Made by a program: the position numbers and the translations under genes. From assembly GCF_002858715.1 (NCBI RefSeq), contig NZ_PJZH01000002.1, positions 372,001 through 436,000 of the forward strand: a stretch of 64,000 nt of DNA, read 5' to 3'. This DNA is from Chimaeribacter coloradensis. GTDB taxonomy: Bacteria; Pseudomonadota; Gammaproteobacteria; Enterobacterales; Enterobacteriaceae. The notes under the pieces are model-generated. The model did no database searches, had not been told where the DNA came from, and was given only the letters and a program-made list of their open reading frames with translations. Positions 57,500 through 64,000 of this stretch are shown here, piece after piece (position 1 is the stretch's first letter; every line of letters begins with the position of its first letter).

Positions 57500-58150
57500 A
57501 TGCAGACTGTATTGATAACCGGGTTTGAACCCTTTGACGGTGAGCGCATTAACCCCTCCTGGGAGGTGGTGAAGCGGCTGCACGATATGGAGCTGGGCCG
57601 CGTGCACATTGTGGCGCGCCAGTTGCCCTGCGTGTTCCACCATGCGCTGGAAACGCTGGAGGCGGCAATTGCCGAGACGCAGCCCCGGCTGATTCTGGCG
57701 GTAGGGCAGGCGGGCGGCCGGGCGGAGATCAGCCTGGAACGGGTGGCGATTAACGTCGATGATGCGCGCATCCCCGACAACCAGGGGCAGCAGCCGATTG
57801 ATGAGCCGATTGTGCCGGGCGGCCCGGCGGCCTACTTTTCACTGTTGCCGATCAAGGCGATTGTCGAGGGGTTGCGCGATGCGGGCATCCCGGCGGCGGT
57901 GTCCCAGACGGCCGGCACCTTTGTCTGTAACCATGTGATGTACGGGCTGCTGCACCACCTGCAGCAGAAAGGCAACCCGCGTATCCGGGGCGGGTTTATC
58001 CATATCCCGTACCTGCCGGAGCAGGCGGCGCGCCACCCCGGCAGCCCCAGCATGGCCGCCGACACCGTGCTGACGGCGCTGGAGCTGGCGATCGCCATCG
58101 CGCTCAATACCGAGCGGGATCTGCAGGTGGGCGGCGGCGCAACCCACTGA
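57500..58150 (+). CDS. pcp: Pyrrolidone-carboxylate peptidase (peptidase C15)
   Basis: 216 residues. Removes N-terminal pyroglutamate from peptides. The catalytic triad is visible: Glu80 ([10 protein letters not shown]), Cys143 ([11 protein letters not shown]), His168 ([10 protein letters not shown]). It ends the cluster: its product, 5-oxoproline, is the substrate of PxpABC and the likely cargo of the DUF969/979 pair. 45-base gap before it. Confidence 0.96.
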   Translation: MQTVLITGFEPFDGERINPSWEVVKRLHDMELGRVHIVARQLPCVFHHALETLEAAIAETQPRLILAVGQAGGRAEISLERVAINVDDARIPDNQGQQPIDEPIVPGGPAAYFSLLPIKAIVEGLRDAGIPAAVSQTAGTFVCNHVMYGLLHHLQQKGNPRIRGGFIHIPYLPEQAARHPGSPSMAADTVLTALELAIAIALNTERDLQVGGGATH

Positions 58151-58183
58151 TTTCACGCTTTTGGGCTATACTTCAAGGCAAAA

Positions 58184-58207
58184 AGAGGCACGGTTCGCCG
58201 TGCCTCT
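58184..58207 (-). terminator. Hairpin upstream of nei, terminator-shaped on the minus strand
   Basis: AGAGGCACGG-TTCG-CCGTGCCTCT, 10-bp perfect stem. On the minus strand it is followed by TTTTT; on plus only TGTGTTG follows. It may still end the pcp transcript or lie in an antisense RNA. Confidence 0.5.
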
Positions 58208-58271
58208 GTGTTGATAGGACGGGCAGGCGTGCGCGCCTGTTCTCTGTTGAGATAGCTAAGGAGCAGTACCC

Positions 58272-59063
58272 ATGCCTGAAGGCCCGGAGATCCGGCGCGC
58301 GGCCGATAAGCTTGAAAAAGCGGTGGGCGGCAAACCCCTGACCTACGTCTGGTTCGCGTTTCCCCAGTTACAACCCTACCAGTCTGACCTGATCGGCTGC
58401 CGCGTGACCCGGTTTGAAACCCGCGGCAAAGCGCTGCTGACCCACTTTTCCAACGGCATGACGCTCTACAGCCACAACCAGTTGTATGGCGTCTGGCGGG
58501 TGGTCAAACCCGGCGAAGAACCGGCGGGCAAGCGCTCGCCGCGCGTGCGGCTGGAGACGGCGGAGAAGGCGGTGGTGCTGCTGAGTGCTTCCGACATCTC
58601 GTTATGGGTCACTGATGAGATCGAAACCCACCCGTTCCTGGCGCGCATCGGGCCGGACGTGCTGGACATGACCCTGACGCCCGACATGGTGCGCGAGCGG
58701 CTGATGTCCCCGGCGTTCCGCCGCCGCCAACTGGCGGGCACGCTGCTGGATCAGGCGTTTATCGCCGGGCTGGGCAACTATTTGCGGGCGGAGATCCTCT
58801 GGCAGGCGCAGCTGGCCCCGCACCACAAACCGCAGGATCTCAGCGAAGAACAGCGTGATGCGCTGGCCGACGCGGTGCTCAGCATCGCGCGCCTCTCTTA
58901 CGCCACGCGCGGCAAAGCCAAAGAGAGCAAACACCACGGCGCGCTGTTCCGCTTCCGGGTGTTCCACCGCGCCGGGAAGCCGTGCGAACGCTGCGGCGGC
59001 ATCATCGAGAAAACCACGCTCTCCTCCCGGCCGTTCTACTGGTGCCCGGCCTGCCAGCGATAG
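58272..59063 (+). CDS. nei: Endonuclease VIII (DNA glycosylase/AP lyase)
   Basis: 263 residues, same length as E. coli Nei. Excises oxidised pyrimidines. N-terminal catalytic [12 protein letters not shown] (Pro1 nucleophile, Glu2), helix-two-turn-helix with [13 protein letters not shown], and C-terminal zinc finger [30 protein letters not shown] precedes the ATG. Confidence 0.97.
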   Translation: MPEGPEIRRAADKLEKAVGGKPLTYVWFAFPQLQPYQSDLIGCRVTRFETRGKALLTHFSNGMTLYSHNQLYGVWRVVKPGEEPAGKRSPRVRLETAEKAVVLLSASDISLWVTDEIETHPFLARIGPDVLDMTLTPDMVRERLMSPAFRRRQLAGTLLDQAFIAGLGNYLRAEILWQAQLAPHHKPQDLSEEQRDALADAVLSIARLSYATRGKAKESKHHGALFRFRVFHRAGKPCERCGGIIEKTTLSSRPFYWCPACQR

Positions 59064-59078
59064 GCAGCCCGGCAGGCA

Positions 59079-62045
59079 TCAGAAGGCGATTTTCACCCCA
59101 ATCATCCCGGCATAGCCGTCGCTCTGTTGGTCAAACGCCTGCTGGTAACGGAACTCCCCGTAGGCGCTGGCGCTGTCACTGAGGGTGGCCGCCACGCCCA
59201 GCCCGGTTTGCCAATAACTGTTGCTGAACCCGGTCTGGATCTGCTGTGAGCCGACGCGCACCACCGGTTCATCACCGATAAAGGTGGTGGCGTCCAGCGT
59301 CAGGTAGGGCTGCCAGTTGCCCATCTCACGGAAGAGGCGCAGCCCGGCGCGCGCTTCGCCGCTGCTCTGCGCCACGCCGGAGACGGCGCTGATCTCATCC
59401 CGGAAGCCGTCCAGGTGCAGATACTGGTATTTCAGTTGCAACTGCGGCTCCAGTTTTACCCGGTTGCCGAGGTCAAACGGCTTCCCGGCTTCAACCGAGG
59501 CCGCGACCCCCATCCCATGCTGGGCGCTGTGCCCGGCGCTGAAGTAGTCATTATGGATCGTGCTGAGCTGGCCAATGATGTCGACATAGCCGCCATCGTC
59601 AGCCTGTACGCTGTAGTAGCCGCCAAGGCTGTAAATCTCACTCTCAATGCGGCCGGTGGCCACCGAGAGTGCCGGGTTCAGCGCGCGGCGGCGGTCTTCG
59701 GCGTCAGTGCGCTGGCTGCCGAGCGTCAGCACCCACCCGGCGCGGGTGGTGGCCGAGCCGCTGCGGTCTTCATAGAGATCGTTGCCCAGCTGCACATAGC
59801 GGGTTTCGCTGTCATAACTGAAGCGGCCCGCGTCGAAATCCTGCTGCTGGTCAAACAGGCGCAGCCAGCTGCCGTCCAGGCGCGCCACATCACCGCCGGT
59901 GCGCTGGTGGTAGGTGCCGAGCGCATCGAACAGGTAGCGCTGGTTGAGTACCGGTGCCGCCAGGTAGCCCGGCACCTCTTCACGCCAGGGCACGTCGTCG
60001 GGGCCGGGTTGCGGGGCAGGGAGCGGGTCGTCTGCGGGTGTATCATCCGGCGGCACATCGTCCGGCGTCACCGGTTCCGCAGTAAACGTAGAGCGCAGAT
60101 ACCAGTCGTCAGCGTCCTGCCCGCCACCCTGATAGAGGAAATAGTCGTAGGCGTCCACCGCCACCCGCTGCCCCAGCGCGACGGTGGCGTTGCTGCTGCC
60201 GTCCACCTGAATCACGTTGATGCCGTCGCCGGTGGTCAGCCCGCCGGAACCGCCGCGGTTATTGATGAACAGCCGGTAGTCGCCGCGCATCTCCCCGGTG
60301 ACCACCAGCCGGTCGGTGGCGGTCTCGTTACCGGCCAGTGCCGCATTCAGCACCAGATTGCCGCCGCCGCTCAGGTCATGGGCGCGCAGGGTCGTATAAC
60401 GATCGCCGCGGTGCTGCATGGCGATCGTGCCGCCGTTCAGCGCAAGCTGGTTGACGCGGCTGCTGTCTGTGACCGCCCACTGGCTGGTGGCGTCCAGGGT
60501 GAGCTGGTCAAGCGCCGGGGCAGCGCCCAGCCACTCTGACCCGTGGGTAAGACGCAGGGCGACATTGTTCTGTGCCGCCAGGGGATCAACCCGCACATCG
60601 CCGGTCAGGCGCGAATGGCCGTCCGCGTTAAGCGTGACCTCATCATGCACAAGATCGCCCGCCGCATTTTGGGCAACGTACGTCTCCAGCAAGATGCCGT
60701 TGCCGCCGGTAAGCCGGCTGCTGTTGGCGAGGTTGACGGTGATACCGCCGCCCAGGGCGAAGAGGGCCGATGCCTGGGCGCTCTGAAGGCGGCTGTTATC
60801 CAGCGTGACGGCAGTGGTAGCGGCGCGCAGGGCAGAATCATTGAGCATGGTGATGCCGTGGGCGTCGGCACCTTCGGCGGTAAGCTGGCTGTCGGTGAGG
60901 GTGATGGCGGCGTTGGCGTAGGTTTTTATCGCGTCAGCCTGGTTACCGGAAGCGCTGCCGGTCAGGGCGGTTGCCGTGATGCGGCTGTCGCCAAAGTTAA
61001 GCAGCAGGTTGCTGTTTTCGCCGGAGGTAGCGGCCGCCGCCCCATTTATTACCACGTCGCCGCCGCGTGCTGCGGCAATGGCGGCGCTGCGTTTACCGGC
61101 GGTGCTCAGCCGCAGATCGCGCGCCTCAGTGGTCGCTTCCGTGTAGAGCGCGTGTGAACTGCTCCCCAGCGTGGTGATGCGGCTGTTCTCTATCCTGAGC
61201 TGACCGCGGTTATCGATGGCGTGCCCGCCGCTGCCTTCGGTGGTCAGCGTCATGTCGGTGGCATCCATCTGTACGCTGTCATCCACCAGCCAGACGCCGT
61301 AACCGTTACCGGCGCGGATGCGGTAGTCACCGCCGTTGACCGTGACCCGGCTGTTGCCGCTGGCGTTGATCAGGTAGCTGGGCTGGCCGTCGGCCGCGCC
61401 GTTGACCTCGGCGGTCAAATCGTTCAGCGTGAGCTGCCCCTGCTGGCTGTCAGTGCCCGAGACGTTAAACAGATCCACCGTACCCAGTGTATCGACCCGC
61501 AGCGTGCCGCCGTTGAACTGCGCCTGGGTGCCGACCACATCCACCACTTCCATCGTCGGGGCGCTGCCGCGCGCGCTGTTGTCCACCGTGATGTGCAGGT
61601 TGTCGGCGCTCAGGGACGCACCCCGCTTTATTTGCAGTGCCGAAGTGCCGTCACGCATCGAAATAAGCGAGCCGGTGAGCGCCGCCGTGACATTCCCGGC
61701 AAGTTCAATGCCTTTGGCTAATTCCGCATTGATATTGATGGTGATATTTTCTGCCGTCAGCAGGGTAGGCGGCAGGTTATTTTCCCCGTCGGCGGCGATG
61801 CCTTTCCCTATTTTTCCGTCTACCGTCAGGGTGCTGTCGGTGAGGGTGAGTTGGCTGCCGTTACTCAGGGTGACGGCATTACCGCTGTCGCTATAAATAT
61901 CCGCGCCTTTCAGGGTATGGGGTGCGCCGTCATTAATGATGCGCGGGCTGCGATCCTCCGCCCAGGCAGCGGCCAGCGGGGGCAGGCTGCAGAGCAGCCC
62001 GGCAATGACGGTTTTACGAAACAGGGGGCGGGGTCGGTTACGCAT
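59079..62045 (-). CDS. Autotransporter (type V secretion), pertactin-like passenger
   Basis: 988 residues from ATG 62045 with AGGAAGAAAA upstream; 15 codons of open frame further upstream lack support. Signal peptide 1-29 (AAAWA-EDRS). Passenger about 30-660: repeating NGSQLTLTDSTLTVDG-type beta-helix turns, then pertactin-like regions (DRLVVTGEMRGDYRLFINNRG). A Pro/Asp linker (PDDVPPDDTPADDP) leads to the 12-strand translocator barrel (about 735-988), ending GVKIAF with the terminal Phe. No protease motif seen; adhesin is the likely role. Not at this place in E. coli. Confidence 0.9.
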   Translation of the reverse strand: MRNRPRPLFRKTVIAGLLCSLPPLAAAWAEDRSPRIINDGAPHTLKGADIYSDSGNAVTLSNGSQLTLTDSTLTVDGKIGKGIAADGENNLPPTLLTAENITININAELAKGIELAGNVTAALTGSLISMRDGTSALQIKRGASLSADNLHITVDNSARGSAPTMEVVDVVGTQAQFNGGTLRVDTLGTVDLFNVSGTDSQQGQLTLNDLTAEVNGAADGQPSYLINASGNSRVTVNGGDYRIRAGNGYGVWLVDDSVQMDATDMTLTTEGSGGHAIDNRGQLRIENSRITTLGSSSHALYTEATTEARDLRLSTAGKRSAAIAAARGGDVVINGAAAATSGENSNLLLNFGDSRITATALTGSASGNQADAIKTYANAAITLTDSQLTAEGADAHGITMLNDSALRAATTAVTLDNSRLQSAQASALFALGGGITVNLANSSRLTGGNGILLETYVAQNAAGDLVHDEVTLNADGHSRLTGDVRVDPLAAQNNVALRLTHGSEWLGAAPALDQLTLDATSQWAVTDSSRVNQLALNGGTIAMQHRGDRYTTLRAHDLSGGGNLVLNAALAGNETATDRLVVTGEMRGDYRLFINNRGGSGGLTTGDGINVIQVDGSSNATVALGQRVAVDAYDYFLYQGGGQDADDWYLRSTFTAEPVTPDDVPPDDTPADDPLPAPQPGPDDVPWREEVPGYLAAPVLNQRYLFDALGTYHQRTGGDVARLDGSWLRLFDQQQDFDAGRFSYDSETRYVQLGNDLYEDRSGSATTRAGWVLTLGSQRTDAEDRRRALNPALSVATGRIESEIYSLGGYYSVQADDGGYVDIIGQLSTIHNDYFSAGHSAQHGMGVAASVEAGKPFDLGNRVKLEPQLQLKYQYLHLDGFRDEISAVSGVAQSSGEARAGLRLFREMGNWQPYLTLDATTFIGDEPVVRVGSQQIQTGFSNSYWQTGLGVAATLSDSASAYGEFRYQQAFDQQSDGYAGMIGVKIAF

Positions 62046-62309
62046 TTTTCTTCCTGAAAGCCGGCGTGAATAAAAAACACCCCACCGCAAAGGGGCGACG
62101 GGCAGGGTGCGTAAAAGGCGGGAAAATAGAGGGGCGGGAAGGGGTTTTCAACCCTTTTCTTATTCCCTGACGTAACGTCAGGCTTAGGTATTGAATAAGA
62201 AATGGTTAAGAAAAATATGGATTTCGCGAATAGTTAAATTCTATTCACAATATAAATAATGCAAAGGAAAAGAGGAGCTGAAAATAATTAATTTCCGCTG
62301 CCCAGACGA
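62046..62309. promoter_or_regulatory. Upstream region of the autotransporter gene
   Basis: About 260 bases between the autotransporter start and the gltA terminator. The stretch 62185-62295 is very AT-rich and is the likely promoter site on the minus strand. No operator was recognised. Confidence 0.4.
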
Positions 62310-62341
62310 AAAAAAAACCGGGATGCCCAAGCATCCCGGTT
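62310..62341 (-). terminator. Terminator of gltA
   Basis: AACCGGGATGC-ttgg-GCATCCCGGTT on minus, followed by nine T, 24 bases past the gltA stop. Confidence 0.93.
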
Positions 62342-62364
62342 GAGGTAGTACGCCGTGCAGGCGG

Positions 62365-63648
62365 TTATTTTTTCAGCTGGCTTTTGAAGTCGCGCTGATC
62401 GTAACCGGTGTAGAGCTGGCGCGGACGGGCGATTTTGATGCCGTCCTGGTGCATTTCGTTCCAGTGCGCAATCCAGCCGATGGTACGTGCCATCGCGAAG
62501 ATCACGGTGAACATCGAGGACGGGATTTTCATCGCTTTCAGGATGATGCCGGAGTAGAAATCGACGTTCGGGTAGAGTTTGCGCTCGATGAAGTACGGGT
62601 CGTTCAGCGCGATGTGCTCCAGCTCCATGGCGACTTCCAGCAGGTCGTCTTTCATGTTCAGCTCGTTGAGCACTTCATGGCAGGTTTCACGCATCACGGT
62701 GGCACGCGGGTCGTAGTTCTTGTAGACGCGGTGGCCGAAGCCCATCAGGCGGAACGAGTCGTTTTTGTCTTTCGCGCGGCGCACGAATTCCGGGATGTGC
62801 TCCACGGTGTTGATCTCTTCCAGCATCTTCAGGCAGGCTTCGTTCGCGCCGCCGTGGGCAGGCCCCCACAGCGAGGCGATGCCCGCCGCGATACAGGCGA
62901 ACGGGTTCGCGCCGCTGGAACCGGCGGTACGCACGGTAGAGGTGGAGGCGTTCTGCTCATGGTCTGCGTGCAGGATCAGGATGCGGTCCATGGCGCGTTC
63001 CAGCACCGGGTTCACCTTGTACTCTTCGCACGGGGTGGCGAACATCATGTGCAGGAAGTTACCGGCGTAGGAGAGGTCGTTACGCGGGTACACAAACGGC
63101 TGGCCGATGGAGTATTTGTAGCACATCGCGGCCACGGTCGGCATTTTCGACAGCAGGCGGAAGGCCGCAATCTCACGGTGGCGCTCATTTTCCACGTCGA
63201 TGGAGTCGTGGTAGAAGGCTGCCAGCGCACCGGTCACGCCGCACAGCACCGCCATCGGGTGCGAGTCACGGCGGAAGCCGTGGAACAGGCGGGTGATCTG
63301 CTCATGCACCATGGTATGGCGGGTCACGGTGGTACGGAATTCGTCAAACTGCGCTTTGGTCGGCGCTTCGCCGTACAGCAGGATATAGCTCACTTCCAGA
63401 TAGTTGGACTCTTGCGCCAGCTGGTCAATCGGGAAGCCGCGGTGCAGCAGAACACCCTCATCGCCGTCGATGTAGGTGATTTTGGATTCACAGGATGCGG
63501 TGGAGGTGAAACCAGGATCGAAGGTAAACAGCCCCTGGGAACCCAGCTTGCGGATATCAATCTCCTCCTGACCCAGGGTGCCGGAAAGCACGTCCAGTTC
63601 AATCGGGTCACTGCCCTCCAGGGTCAGTGTCGCTTTCTTATCAGCCAT
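62365..63648 (-). CDS. gltA: Citrate synthase, type II (hexameric)
   Basis: 427 residues, the E. coli length. First step of the TCA cycle. Family signature [14 protein letters not shown] with catalytic His, His of [11 protein letters not shown], and Asp region ([21 protein letters not shown]). NADH-allosteric site residues in the N-terminal domain are collinear with E. coli. Transcribed away from the right edge, where sdhC is expected in divergent orientation. Confidence 0.98.
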   Translation of the reverse strand: MADKKATLTLEGSDPIELDVLSGTLGQEEIDIRKLGSQGLFTFDPGFTSTASCESKITYIDGDEGVLLHRGFPIDQLAQESNYLEVSYILLYGEAPTKAQFDEFRTTVTRHTMVHEQITRLFHGFRRDSHPMAVLCGVTGALAAFYHDSIDVENERHREIAAFRLLSKMPTVAAMCYKYSIGQPFVYPRNDLSYAGNFLHMMFATPCEEYKVNPVLERAMDRILILHADHEQNASTSTVRTAGSSGANPFACIAAGIASLWGPAHGGANEACLKMLEEINTVEHIPEFVRRAKDKNDSFRLMGFGHRVYKNYDPRATVMRETCHEVLNELNMKDDLLEVAMELEHIALNDPYFIERKLYPNVDFYSGIILKAMKIPSSMFTVIFAMARTIGWIAHWNEMHQDGIKIARPRQLYTGYDQRDFKSQLKK

Positions 63649-64000
63649 TTTACTGTCTCCTTAGCGCCTTATTATTAAAATCTGTCACAACCGGGCTGTC
63701 AGCGCCGGCAGATGCCGGCCACGTGCCGCAACGGAGCATGAGCGGCTGTAAAAGAGGAGGGTACAGCGTTCATGACGAGCAGCTTACGGTGTTACGCCTG
63801 GGGGGCGGCCCTTTGTTAAAGACCAGTAAAAGGACAGACCAATAAAAGGCGGACAAGCTGCATTCCGGGTTGTTAACGACTCGGTAGATCTTGGGTAACC
63901 GGATTCATCACCCTACGGCATCACCTTATGACCTATCGCGCCGCCTGCCGTTAAATCAAGTGCAGCCGCTACAGGTTTTTCACATAACAAGCGAATTTTC
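63649..64000. promoter_or_regulatory. gltA upstream region to the window edge
   Basis: About 350 bases. It should hold the gltA promoter(s) and part of the gltA-sdhC control region; GTTGTTAACGA (63868-63878) and TTGTTAAAGACC are ArcA-like half sites, weakly. No gene found; the small ORF at 63627-63845 overlaps the gltA start and is not convincing. Confidence 0.4.

Noticed and set aside
63627-63845. 72-codon plus-strand ORF at the gltA start
   Set aside because: Overlaps the gltA 5' end, has no Shine-Dalgarno and no recognisable sequence.

Overview
This 64 kb window is chromosomal DNA of a high-GC member of the Enterobacterales. The gene order lnt-corC-ybeY-ybeZ-miaB-ubiF-tRNAs-asnB-nagDCAB-nagE-glnS-chiP-fur-fldA-ybfE-ybfF-seqA-pgm-ybfA-kdp-(ybgA)phr-ybgI-pxpBCA-nei-gltA matches the Escherichia coli backbone, and most core proteins align end to end with E. 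coli. A secreted GH20 chitobiase directly behind the chitoporin gene resembles the Serratia chiP/chiQ/ctb locus, so a Serratia or Yersiniaceae relative is likely. This is inference from gene content; the species cannot be named from the window.

Layout. 1-5700 (minus): lipoprotein and ribosome/RNA maintenance genes (lnt partial, corC, ybeY, ybeZ, miaB). 5707-6897: ubiF. 7018-7723: six tRNA genes on the minus strand (Met, Leu, Gln, Gln, Met, Gln in transcription order). 7951-18157: asnB, the amino-sugar regulon nagBACD and divergent nagE, then glnS. 18548-22724: chitin/chitobiose uptake and degradation (chiP, chitobiase). 22909-32074: fur, fldA, an added chemoreceptor, ybfE, an added SYLF lipoprotein, ybfF, seqA, pgm, a YqjI-type PadR repressor and ybfA. 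32096-39955: the kdpFABCDE potassium system. 40343-47264: a seven-gene chaperone-usher fimbrial operon. 47433-51671: a TudS/YbgA fusion, photolyase, a class II cyclic-nucleotide phosphodiesterase and ybgI. 51717-53078: a low-GC three-gene cassette read as Hcp, Tlde1-like L,D-transpeptidase toxin and candidate immunity protein. 53330-58150: 5-oxoproline uptake and hydrolysis (pxpB, pxpC, pxpA, DUF969, DUF979, pcp). 58272-63648: nei, a large autotransporter, gltA.

Regulation visible in the sequence ties several modules together. Two matching candidate NagC operators lie at nagB/nagE and upstream of chiP. The chiP ribosome-binding site carries a 15-base perfect complement to the ChiX small RNA, so amino-sugar and chitin-oligosaccharide uptake look co-regulated. 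The chemoreceptor has a near-consensus sigma-28 promoter. The kdp operon has a sequence very like the E. coli KdpE site. The PadR gene sits behind a perfect 14-bp inverted repeat.

The main accessory content is the Hcp-Tlde1-immunity cassette, the fimbrial operon, the autotransporter, the chemoreceptor and the PadR gene, each inserted between otherwise conserved neighbours. No CRISPR array, insertion sequence, phage or integrase gene was seen.
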